From contig DPRM01000051.1 of assembly GCA_003537645.1 (NCBI GenBank), positions 36,718-49,633 of the forward strand: a stretch of 12,916 bases of DNA, in the 5' to 3' direction. Under the pieces are notes generated by a model that worked only from the letters and a program-made list of their open reading frames with translations, ran no database searches and had not been told where the DNA came from. The stretch comes from Prolixibacteraceae bacterium. Its GTDB lineage: Bacteria; Bacteroidota; Bacteroidia; Bacteroidales; Prolixibacteraceae. This document shows, piece after piece, positions 7,082 to 12,916 of this stretch. Numbering within the stretch: the stretch's first letter is position 1; each line of letters starts with the position of its first letter. The translations under genes and the position numbers were made by a program.

Positions 7082-7228
7082 CTCGCAATGGCCTTCGATT
7101 GAACTCAGGCACCAACGAGGGTTAGAGTATTCGAACAGATTGCCATGGTTTCGTTCCTCAACCTCGCAATGACGCTCCGATTGAACTTAGGCCCCAACGC
7201 TCCGATCATCGCATACCGTCATTGCGAA
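7082..7228 (+). repeat. second copy of the 147-bp direct repeat
   Basis: Partner of 6846-6992. The few differences include GAACTCAGGCACC against GAACTTAGGCCCC and GCATGT against GCATAC, indicating a fairly recent duplication or ongoing gene conversion. Confidence 0.85.
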
Positions 7229-7279
7229 TGAAGCGTAGCGGAATGTGGCAATCTGCTATTTTATCCTATTTCGTAGCAT

Positions 7280-8476
7280 TTAACTTTTTATAAAGCATCT
7301 CATTATTTGAGAAGAAGCCTGATTTACTGAAAATTGTTTAATTAATAATTCCCTGGCATTTCGACCAACATTCGTTCTTAATACCTCTGAATCAATTAAT
7401 GATAATGCTGCAAGGTAAAGTGCTTCGTCCTCTCCTGTATTATAAATAAATCCAGCTTCCGAATTGTTTATCATTTCTTTCAGATCATTTCCTTCATTGA
7501 CACTGCCTAAAATTGGTTTTGAATATTCCATGTAACCCAATAGTTTGCCCGGGAAATTATGTGTTTTATGTCCAGGATGAAGACTGAATAGCCCGATGTC
7601 AAATTCATTGAGCATTTTAAAATATGTTTCCTGATCAACAGAAGGTAAATAGGTAATGTTATTCAATTGGTGACTTTCTTTTTCTTTAAGTATCAAATCA
7701 ACTTCATCGCCTTTGCCAACGAATAAAAAATGAGCTTTGGTATTTTCTTTCAATCTCATTGCCAGATGGACCAGATTCAACATGTTTTGTGCATGACCGA
7801 TATTGCCACCGTAGAAAAAAACAATCTTGTTTTCCAGTTGTAGTTGTTGACGGAAATCATTTGCAGGTAATACTGAGGGTTTTATTTGCGCCCAGTTGTA
7901 CAATACTTCAAATTTTTTCGTGTCTTTTCCGGTGTTCCTGAAAAATTCCAGATTAGAGGGTGACATAACACCAATATAATCTGCATTTTTATAGTTTAGA
8001 TTCTCAAAGAATTTAAAATATCGGTGGATCGGTGAGTCTTTTTTCATCAGACCATTGTCAATGGTCCATTGCGGAAAGATATCACGTAAAATTAAGTAGG
8101 AATTAACCTTCCATTGCTTTTTCAATTTTCCTACCAAATATCCCCAGAAGATTGAAGGTGAATAATAGATAATTGCATCTTGCGGATGCGTTTTAAAATA
8201 GTTACGGGTGGCCCTCCATGCAAATAAAGAGAGCAAACTTTCGTTAATGGCCCTCTTTATTTTTGAGATGTTTTTAATTTCTCCGGACTTGAAGAAGAGC
8301 ACCCTGATTCCTTCGATACTTCTTTCTTCAAAGGATGTCTGAAGGGAGGGAAGTGGTGTCAGGACAGTTACTTCATGCCCTTCCGACTTAAATTCCAATG
8401 CCAGCTCATGCATCATTTTTGCAGCTATTTTAATGCTATGTGGCAAATAATCATCAACAATCAGTAGTAGTTTCAT
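7280..8476 (-). CDS. wbuB: WbuB-like GT4 glycosyltransferase, probable L-fucosamine transferase
   Basis: The 398-residue product has the two-Rossmann GT-B fold of family GT4. The N-terminal domain opens with LLIVDDYLPHSIKIAAKMMH (3-22), as in WbuB proteins. The C-terminal nucleotide-sugar domain shows FYGGNIGHAQ (221-230), LFVGKGDE (251-258) and the signature FPGKLLGYMEYSKPIL (308-323). WbuB of Escherichia coli O26 is a putative L-FucNAc transferase, and this gene lies directly downstream of fnlC, which makes UDP-L-FucNAc, so transfer of that sugar to the growing lipid-linked repeat unit is a sound inference. There is no signal peptide; the enzyme should act at the cytoplasmic face of the membrane. 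A spacer of 100 bases separates it from fnlC, and it is the last gene of the operon before the repeat block. The acceptor cannot be deduced. Confidence 0.85.
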   Translation of the reverse strand: MKLLLIVDDYLPHSIKIAAKMMHELALEFKSEGHEVTVLTPLPSLQTSFEERSIEGIRVLFFKSGEIKNISKIKRAINESLLSLFAWRATRNYFKTHPQDAIIYYSPSIFWGYLVGKLKKQWKVNSYLILRDIFPQWTIDNGLMKKDSPIHRYFKFFENLNYKNADYIGVMSPSNLEFFRNTGKDTKKFEVLYNWAQIKPSVLPANDFRQQLQLENKIVFFYGGNIGHAQNMLNLVHLAMRLKENTKAHFLFVGKGDEVDLILKEKESHQLNNITYLPSVDQETYFKMLNEFDIGLFSLHPGHKTHNFPGKLLGYMEYSKPILGSVNEGNDLKEMINNSEAGFIYNTGEDEALYLAALSLIDSEVLRTNVGRNARELLIKQFSVNQASSQIMRCFIKS

Positions 8477-8514
8477 TCTATAATAATTTGTTTTTTAATG
8501 GTAGTATGGAACTC

Positions 8515-8564
8515 CATGTTGCTGAAAATTATTATCATACTCTTGGATGTTGTGAGGCAACATG
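8515..8564 (-). other. possible hairpin in the fnlC-glycosyltransferase spacer
   Basis: CATGTTGC and GCAACATG form a perfect 8-bp inverted repeat with 34 bases between the arms, lying between the stop of fnlC and the start of the glycosyltransferase. No T run follows on either strand, so it is not a classical terminator. It could stabilise or attenuate the transcript, or be chance. Confidence 0.3.
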
Positions 8565-8576
8565 TTCGTTTCATAT

Positions 8577-9707
8577 TTATTTACTCCAAACAACTCTGTT
8601 CACATAATCCGTATAACTCATAATAATTCGTACCACTTTGTCGGATACATTGGGCATCGAATAGTCAGAAACCGGCCGTAACGTCCGGTTATCACCTCTG
8701 GATTGGTTCTCAAGCAGAACTAATCCCTGTAGAATTCTTTCCTGATTTAAACCGACCATCATTACTGAAGCTTCTTCCATGGCTTCCGGGCGCTCATGGG
8801 CATCGCGAATGTTTAAGGCCGGGAAGTTCATAATGGATGATTCTTCAGAGATTGTACCACTGTCAGAAAGAACAACTTTCGCATTTTTTTGCAGGTGATT
8901 GTAATCGTGGAATCCCAAAGGTTTCATCAATTGGATGAGCGGATGAAATTGTATTCCTTTTTCGTTGATCTTGTTTCGGGTACGTGGATGGGTGGAAACA
9001 ATAACCGGCAATTGGTATTTTTCAGCGATTTGATTAAGCGTGGAAACCAATTTGTCAAAATTGCCTGAATTAATATTCTCTTCCCGGTGGGCCGAAACTA
9101 CAAAATAATTCTCCTTAGTAAGTGATAGTTTGTTTAGTACCTCAGAAGCATCAATTTGATCCATATTGGCATTTAAAACCTCCAGCATCGGGCTGCCTGT
9201 TTTGATAATCCGGTCCGCCGGTAGTCCTTCGCGTAATAAATATTCCCGTGCAATATCGCTATAGGTGAGATTGATGTCGGAAATGTGATCGACAATCTTA
9301 CGGTTAGTTTCTTCCGGGACTCGCTGGTCGAAACAGCGGTTTCCTGCTTCCATATGGAAAATAGGAATGTGTCTTTTCTTTGCAGGGATGGCACACAAAC
9401 AACTGTTGGTATCTCCCAATACCATAAAAGCATCGGGTTGTTCCTGTTCCAGCACCGGATCAATGTTGATGATAATCTGACCGATCGTTGTGGTGGCATT
9501 GCCTCCTGCAGCATTCAGAAAATGATCGGGTTTACGCAATCCCAAGTCTTTAAAGAATACTTCGTTCAATTCGTAATCGTAATTTTGGCCGGTATGCACC
9601 AGAATGTGTTCGATGCTGGCTGTCTCATCAAGTCTTTTAATTACTTCCGATAAACGGATAATCTCAGGGCGTGTGCCTACTACGGTAAGGACTTTAAGTT
9701 TCTTCAT
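8577..9707 (-). CDS. fnlC: UDP-GlcNAc 2-epimerase family enzyme FnlC/WbjD/CapG (UDP-L-FucNAc synthesis)
   Basis: The 376-residue product is a non-hydrolysing UDP-GlcNAc 2-epimerase relative that carries out the last step of UDP-N-acetyl-L-fucosamine synthesis, 2-epimerisation of UDP-2-acetamido-2,6-dideoxy-L-talose. Motifs seen are VVGTRPEIIRLS (9-20), HTGQNYDYELNEVFF (38-52), VLGDTNS (96-102), the catalytic HMEAGNRCFDQRVPEETNRK (118-137), SAHREENI (205-212), STHPRTRNK (238-246), SDSGTISEES (281-290) and RDAHERPEAME (301-311). The order is that of the family and the length is normal. The choice of FnlC over plain WecB rests on the FDQRVPEE-type sequence and on the fnlA and fnlB genes upstream. 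It is cytoplasmic. It is split from fnlB by hicBA, whereas the three genes are adjacent in the fnl/wbj/cap loci I recall. Confidence 0.92.
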   Translation of the reverse strand: MKKLKVLTVVGTRPEIIRLSEVIKRLDETASIEHILVHTGQNYDYELNEVFFKDLGLRKPDHFLNAAGGNATTTIGQIIINIDPVLEQEQPDAFMVLGDTNSCLCAIPAKKRHIPIFHMEAGNRCFDQRVPEETNRKIVDHISDINLTYSDIAREYLLREGLPADRIIKTGSPMLEVLNANMDQIDASEVLNKLSLTKENYFVVSAHREENINSGNFDKLVSTLNQIAEKYQLPVIVSTHPRTRNKINEKGIQFHPLIQLMKPLGFHDYNHLQKNAKVVLSDSGTISEESSIMNFPALNIRDAHERPEAMEEASVMMVGLNQERILQGLVLLENQSRGDNRTLRPVSDYSMPNVSDKVVRIIMSYTDYVNRVVWSK

Positions 9708-9717
9708 TTTATTACTG

Positions 9718-9747
9718 ATTACACGAATTAAGACGAATTACACGGAT
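9718..9747 (+). repeat. left copy of a 30-bp inverted repeat flanking hicBA
   Basis: The unit has the form ATTACACGAATT-AAG-ACGAATT-A-CACGGAT and fills most of the 57-base gap between hicA and fnlC. The segment 10499-10528 is its reverse complement at 27 of 30 positions. It also lies inside a weak ACTGATT/AATCAGT palindrome (9714-9720 with 9753-9759). Confidence 0.8.
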
Positions 9748-9764
9748 AAAAAAATCAGTGCGTT

Positions 9765-10013
9765 CTAACTATTTTTGATTATTTCCCAAAATGTTCGTTT
9801 TGACATTTTCAAATGTCGTAGAATTTGAAGGATGATAAATTCCGGAACAGGGGTAATATGAGTTTGGATGGTAATCGGTCTGTCCAAATCTGCTCTGGAC
9901 CACTTTTCATGTCCACCTCTTCCTCTCGAATCCTTAATCAGGTGAAGTCCCTGATCTTTGAGGAAACGCCGCAAATCCTCAACACCAATATTCGATAGTT
10001 TTGGAATGTTCAT
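9765..10013 (-). CDS. hicA: HicA-family toxin (mRNA interferase)
   Basis: The 82-residue protein matches the HicA fold, a small dsRBD-like domain that cleaves mRNA on the ribosome or free. It has the N-terminal GVEDLRRFLKDQGLHLIKDS helix-strand segment (10-29), the active-site region GGHEKW with His35 in the place of the catalytic His of the usual GSH motif, and a C-terminal helix following ILQILRHLKMS. It is 20 residues or so longer than the shortest HicA proteins. The gene follows hicB by 12 bases, giving the antitoxin-first order, and the pair should be co-expressed from a promoter before hicB. The family assignment is firm; toxicity in this host is not shown. Confidence 0.8.
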   Translation of the reverse strand: MNIPKLSNIGVEDLRRFLKDQGLHLIKDSRGRGGHEKWSRADLDRPITIQTHITPVPEFIILQILRHLKMSKRTFWEIIKNS

Positions 10014-10025
10014 GACTATTGAAGG

Positions 10026-10421
10026 TCAGGAAAAAGCAGGCAATCCAATCTCCTGGTGAAAAGTGCTTACCGGGTATTTGTCGAATATTTCTGAAATATA
10101 TTTGTTGTCTTTTATTATAGATGTGATGCTTGGGGCAATTACTTTTTTAGGTTTTTTCGGCATTCCCTTCAATGTCCAACCAAGTTGTTGCAATACTTTT
10201 CCCAATGTCTTTTTTTTAATGGTGTAATCTACAAAATCTTCCAAAACGATCCCGAACGATTGTTGAGCCTCTTCGGTACTTTTTCCGTAGCCGGTTAAAT
10301 CAAGGTGTGGCGAATAGATAAAGTTGATTTTATTTTCATCTTCAAAATGAAAGAGTAGCAGTTTTACCTTAACCGCGTTTGTTGAGGTCTGTAGTTTCCC
10401 TTGAAAAAGATATTCTGCCAT
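10026..10421 (-). CDS. hicB: HicB-like antitoxin
   Basis: The product of 131 residues carries the HicB RNase-H-like partial domain: a strand segment NFIYSPHLDLTGYGKS followed by TEEAQQSFGIVLEDFVDYTI, which aligns with the usual xYxPxLDLxGYGxTxEEAxxSF pattern. The C-terminal part, rich in Lys and Pro (KGMPKKPKK), then a short tail, could wrap the toxin; no helix-turn-helix or ribbon-helix-helix is obvious, so autorepression is uncertain. The frame remains open upstream to a GTG at 10472 and has another ATG at 10439, but a TAnnTTTG promoter box at 10441-10448 would put the transcription start near 10435-10439. I therefore prefer the ATG at 10421 (MAEYLF). It protects the cell from the HicA encoded next. 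Confidence 0.78.
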   Translation of the reverse strand: MAEYLFQGKLQTSTNAVKVKLLLFHFEDENKINFIYSPHLDLTGYGKSTEEAQQSFGIVLEDFVDYTIKKKTLGKVLQQLGWTLKGMPKKPKKVIAPSITSIIKDNKYISEIFDKYPVSTFHQEIGLPAFS

Positions 10422-10440
10422 AACTTGTTTTTTAATCATA

Positions 10441-10448
10441 CAAAAGTA
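10441..10448 (-). promoter_or_regulatory. -7 box of a private hicBA promoter
   Basis: On the minus strand this reads TACTTTTG, an exact TAnnTTTG match, 19 bases before the preferred hicB ATG. The -33 TTG element is not clear. It implies that the toxin-antitoxin pair can be transcribed independently of the fnl operon and helps decide the hicB start. Confidence 0.45.
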
Positions 10449-10498
10449 ATTAATTGGGAACACCGGTGACACTGATCGAACGGATTTTCACCTAAAGA

Positions 10499-10528
10499 AT
10501 CCGTGCAATTCGTTTAAATTCGTGTAAT
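10499..10528 (-). repeat. right copy of the 30-bp inverted repeat; overlaps the fnlB stop
   Basis: Reverse complement of 9718-9747 at 27 of 30 positions. The central triplet of the repeat (10514-10516) is the TAA stop of fnlB, and the upstream arm encodes its last four residues, I-T-R-I. Confidence 0.8.
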
Positions 10529-11671
10529 TTGTACTTCCTCGAAATACGTATCCGGGTCGTTCGCATCAAAATGCTCGTTGATCCAGAAAATGGTATAGAG
10601 TTCTTCTTCTCCTGTGTTGGTGATGTTGTGGGTGTACCATACGGGCATATCCACATACGATGGTTCTTTTCCATCCAGTTCAAAGCTAAGAACCTTGTCT
10701 GTTCCAATTCGGCGCAGTTCAATCCGGGCTTTGCCTTTGATCACAGCAAACCGTTCTGCTTTTCGGGTATGAAAATGGTTTCCCCTTGTTATTCCCGGAA
10801 CTGTGGTTGAGAAGGATACCTGACCACCGCTGTGCAGTTTGACTGTTTCAACAAAAGAACCGCGATCATCGGTATTCAGCTTTAATTTGAATGGATAGTA
10901 GGAAGCATGATCAATGTAGCAAACAAAGGTATTAAACAGGTTGCGGTCAAAGGGATTGTCCAGATTGGGAATAGTCCCTTTTTCAAAGTAGTTTTCCTTG
11001 AATTCCATCAGTTTTTGAAGCAAAAATGACACTTTTATTTCAGAAGTATGCGGAACGTAAATAGTAGATGGTAAATGGTAAATTGTAAATGGCAAATTGT
11101 AAATGGTGGTAATCTGCTCAATGATCGCCTCCACCAACTCTCCCACATAAATCAATTTAATGTCGCCATCCACCTCAATCTTTGGCTGCTCGTTGTGTGT
11201 CAATTGGTGACAAAAGGTTGCAATAACCGAATTGTAATACGGGTTTCCAAAAGGACCAAATACATTGGGGATGACAAATCCTGTAAATTGTGCTTCATTT
11301 TTTTCTGCCCATTGTTCAAAAAGTTGACGTCCTTCCTTTTTTGATCTGCCATAAAGATTGTCGCGCTCTTCTTGTGTCGATGAAGAGAATAAAATATGTG
11401 GCTTTGATTGAGTCGCTTCGCAAGCATCAATCATTTGTTTTACCAGGCCTATGTTGGTTTGATAAAGCACCTCCGGATCATTGTGCCGGTTCATGGCTGC
11501 CAAATGAACGATTGCATCACAGCTTTGCACAAAAGATTCAAGTTTATCCTTACTTTGAAAGAAATTGTCTTCGAACGGAATTCTGATAAACTCCTCTGGA
11601 TAGAGGCCTAATGTATTAAATAAATGTGTGCCAACGAACCCGGGTTGACCGGTTATTCCTATTTTAATCAT
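10514..11671 (-). CDS. fnlB: FnlB/WbjC/CapF bifunctional UDP-sugar C3-epimerase/4-reductase
   Basis: The 385-residue protein has two domains, as in Staphylococcus aureus CapF. The N-terminal SDR domain shows TGQPGFVG (7-14) for NADPH, HLAAMNR (56-62), SSSTQ (96-100), Tyr107-x3-Lys111 and NVFGPFGNPYYNSVIATFCH (136-155). The C-terminal cupin domain shows GNHFH (297-301), Glu306 and THNI with His348, the set expected for metal binding and C3-epimerisation. It converts the FnlA product to the talose-configured UDP-sugar used by FnlC. Two oddities: a 7-bp tandem repeat encodes about 17 residues with a TIYxLP-like pattern (roughly 188-206) in the inter-domain linker, and the C-terminal ITRI lies in the dispersed repeat at 10499-10528. 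Family members end close to the PDTYFxEV segment, here 373-380. Both active sites look intact, so the enzyme is probably functional. Confidence 0.92.
   Translation of the reverse strand: MIKIGITGQPGFVGTHLFNTLGLYPEEFIRIPFEDNFFQSKDKLESFVQSCDAIVHLAAMNRHNDPEVLYQTNIGLVKQMIDACEATQSKPHILFSSSTQEERDNLYGRSKKEGRQLFEQWAEKNEAQFTGFVIPNVFGPFGNPYYNSVIATFCHQLTHNEQPKIEVDGDIKLIYVGELVEAIIEQITTIYNLPFTIYHLPSTIYVPHTSEIKVSFLLQKLMEFKENYFEKGTIPNLDNPFDRNLFNTFVCYIDHASYYPFKLKLNTDDRGSFVETVKLHSGGQVSFSTTVPGITRGNHFHTRKAERFAVIKGKARIELRRIGTDKVLSFELDGKEPSYVDMPVWYTHNITNTGEEELYTIFWINEHFDANDPDTYFEEVQITRI
11057..11105 (+). repeat. seven 7-bp tandem units inside fnlB
   Basis: Seven consecutive heptamers of consensus GTAAATG (variants GTAAATA, GTAGATG, GTAAATT, GCAAATT) occupy 49 bases of the coding region. 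On the coding strand three units make 21 bases, so the encoded peptide also repeats every seven residues with a TIY core. Seven is not a multiple of three, so gain or loss of one unit would shift the fnlB frame. Confidence 0.85.
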
Positions 11672-11672
11672 A

Positions 11673-11693
11673 AATTGCGAATTGCACGAATTC
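11673..11693 (+). repeat. short copy of the CGAATT-CACGAATT dispersed repeat between fnlA and fnlB
   Basis: AAATTGCGAATTGCACGAATT fills half of the 41-base gap between fnlA and fnlB and resembles the arms of the 30-bp repeat around hicBA (GAATTGCACG is shared with the 10499 copy). Confidence 0.6.
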
Positions 11694-11712
11694 TAAATAT
11701 GTGTCGTATCTC

Positions 11713-12750
11713 TTAGTCCTGGTATTGTATCATCTCTTCTCCCAAAATATCCCTGCGTATCATCGGCAATTTCAGTAACAGTTCTTTCGTTCCTTCAACA
11801 TCCAAACGGTGGGTGTTGTGCGAGTGGTAATCTTCAATCACTGATACTTTTTCTTCCCCTTCGCTGAAGTAACTGGCATAATTGAGACCACGGTTATCAG
11901 CAGGAACACGGTAATAATTGCCCATGTCGTGCGCTTTGGCCATTTCTTCCCTGTTCACCAGTGTTTCATAGAGTTTTTCGCCGTGACGTGTTCCAATCAC
12001 CCGTACCTTGCTTTCTGATTTGTACAATTCGATCAATGCCTGGGCCAGATGAGCAATGGTTGATGCGGGAGATTTCTGTACAAACATATCTCCGTTTTTA
12101 CCATGCTGAAAGGCATAGATCACCAAATCAACCGCATCTTCCAGTGTCATCATAAACCGTGTCATGTTAGGGTCGGTCACCGTAATGTCTTTGCCCGCTT
12201 TAATCTGTTCTACAAACAAAGGAATGACCGAACCGCGCGATGCCATCACATTGCCGTAACGGGTACCGCAAAAAACAGTATCCTTGTCATCGTTCATAGA
12301 ACGTGCTTTGGCCTGCATTACCTTTTCCATCATGGCTTTTGATATGCCCATGGCATTAATTGGATAAACCGCTTTATCGGTACTCAGTACAATCATACGT
12401 TTTACGCCATGTTCAAAGGCAGAATCCAATACATTTTGTGTTCCCATCACATTGGTGTTTACTGCTTCAATTGGGAAAAACTCGCAAGATGGTACTTGTT
12501 TTAAGGCAGCGGCATGGAATATAAAATCAACACCACGCATGGCATAATCAACACTGCGTTTGTCGCGTACATTCCCAATGTAAAATTTCACTTTTGGATT
12601 ATTTAACCGATGACGCATATCATCCTGTTTCTTTTCGTCACGCGAAAAAATACGGATTTCTTTAATGTCGGTATCCAAAAAGCGGTTGAGTACGGCATTG
12701 CCGAATGAGCCGGTTCCGCCGGTAATTAGAAGGGTTTTGTTTTTAAACAT
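11713..12750 (-). CDS. fnlA: FnlA/WbjB/CapE UDP-GlcNAc 4,6-dehydratase (5-inverting)
   Basis: The 345-residue extended-SDR protein of the polysaccharide biosynthesis CapD-like family opens the UDP-L-FucNAc pathway by 4,6-dehydration and C5 inversion of UDP-GlcNAc. It shows the nucleotide-binding TGGTGSFG (10-17), IFSRDEKKQDDMRHRL (34-49), HAAALKQVPSCE (79-90), STDKA (123-127) with Asp125 and Lys126, NAMGISK (132-138), TRYGNVMASRGSVIPLF (163-179) and GTRHGEKLYETL (253-264). The usual SDR Tyr-x3-Lys is Met134-x3-Lys138, as in CapE-type members, where Met in this place is, from recall, characteristic of the family and not a defect. Length is normal. It is the first complete gene of the operon visible here; fnlB follows after 41 bases. 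Confidence 0.93.
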   Translation of the reverse strand: MFKNKTLLITGGTGSFGNAVLNRFLDTDIKEIRIFSRDEKKQDDMRHRLNNPKVKFYIGNVRDKRSVDYAMRGVDFIFHAAALKQVPSCEFFPIEAVNTNVMGTQNVLDSAFEHGVKRMIVLSTDKAVYPINAMGISKAMMEKVMQAKARSMNDDKDTVFCGTRYGNVMASRGSVIPLFVEQIKAGKDITVTDPNMTRFMMTLEDAVDLVIYAFQHGKNGDMFVQKSPASTIAHLAQALIELYKSESKVRVIGTRHGEKLYETLVNREEMAKAHDMGNYYRVPADNRGLNYASYFSEGEEKVSVIEDYHSHNTHRLDVEGTKELLLKLPMIRRDILGEEMIQYQD

Positions 12751-12800
12751 TACGCGATTTTTTTTATTTTAGTATTATATTATTTGAGACTTTACAGAAT

Positions 12801-12902
12801 AACGAATTACATTAAAATGCGAATTACGCGAATTCCCTTCGACTGCTAGGCGCGTTCGACTGAGCTCACGCCGAAGGCTCAGGGAACAACGAATTACACG
12901 AA
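12801..12902 (+). repeat. dispersed repeats upstream of fnlA
   Basis: The 166 bases upstream of fnlA hold no gene. AACGAATTACATTAAAATGC and GAATTACGCGAATT (12801-12834) and ACGAATTACACGAAT (12889-12902) belong to the same short family as the copies near hicBA. Between them, from 12835, is another element in which CCTTCG...CGAAGG and a TTCGACTGAGCTC motif form an imperfect hairpin. Any promoter for fnlA must lie in or beyond this repeat, unless the gene is read from further upstream. Confidence 0.65.
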
Positions 12903-12916
12903 TAGGTATGGCGGAG

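Larger units (their letters stand above)
6731..7256. repeat. large palindromic repeat cluster with internal duplications
   Basis: This 530-base spacer between the unknown-function gene and the glycosyltransferase consists of forward elements near 6732, 6781, 6981 and 7217 and reverse halves ending near 6850, 6936, 7090 and 7172. Two larger duplications are superposed. A 147-bp unit occurs at 6846-6992 and again at 7082-7228. The segment 6981-7090 matches 3543-3652 at 104 of 110 positions by my count, with no gap. The frame across 6676-6936 is an artefact of translating these repeats. I see no gene here. Confidence 0.85.

Noticed and set aside
3493..7256. Insertion sequence or composite transposon
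   Set aside because: No transposase, integrase or RAYT gene is present; the repeats are short palindromic elements without clear target-site duplications.
9173..9514. A 113-codon minus-strand frame inside fnlC
   Set aside because: It lies in another frame of a well-supported conserved enzyme and has no recognisable domain.
10492..10722. A 76-codon minus-strand frame across the 3' end of fnlB
   Set aside because: It shadows the cupin domain of fnlB in another frame and runs into the dispersed repeat.
11713..12750. Loss of the catalytic tyrosine in FnlA
   Set aside because: Met134 replaces the usual SDR Tyr, but this is, as I recall, the normal state in CapE/WbjB-type dehydratases, so it is not a sign of inactivation.

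Overview
The window looks like part of a Bacteroidota genome. The evidence is an AT-rich background, start regions without strong Shine-Dalgarno sites, a TAnnTTTG-type promoter box, a Bacteroidota-type Wzi capsule protein, and dispersed CGTCATTGCGA...AAGCAATCTG palindromic repeats. I cannot assign a genus.

Layout, following transcription of the minus strand from the right edge. A surface-polysaccharide operon runs leftwards: fnlA (UDP-GlcNAc 4,6-dehydratase/5-epimerase), fnlB (bifunctional reductase/C3-epimerase), a hicB-hicA toxin-antitoxin pair, fnlC (2-epimerase) and a WbuB-like glycosyltransferase. Together these genes make UDP-N-acetyl-L-fucosamine and probably transfer it. Further left on the same strand are a Wzi-family outer-membrane capsule protein and, cut by the left edge, a WecA/WbpL-type polyprenyl-phosphate sugar-1-phosphate transferase that would start the glycan on the lipid carrier. 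No flippase, polymerase or chain-length regulator is in the window; they may lie beyond the right edge.

Between the glycosyltransferase and wzi (about 3.48-7.26 kb) is a repeat-rich accessory block. Four clusters of palindromic repeats separate a small GIY-YIG nuclease gene, a six-bladed kelch lipoprotein gene and, on the plus strand, a helical protein of unknown function with its own terminator. A 110-bp segment occurs near both ends of the block in direct orientation, 3,438 bp apart.

The less ordinary signals are these. (1) An array of nine degenerate 21-bp units (5589-5777) reads on the minus strand as heptapeptides with an isoleucine invariant in all nine but encoded by both ATT and ATC. 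(2) A 7-bp tandem repeat is embedded in frame in fnlB, in a linker that varies between homologues. (3) hicBA splits the fnlABC set and is flanked by a 30-bp inverted repeat; the copy on the fnlB side supplies that gene's stop codon and last residues. (4) The same short repeat family recurs at most junctions of the operon.
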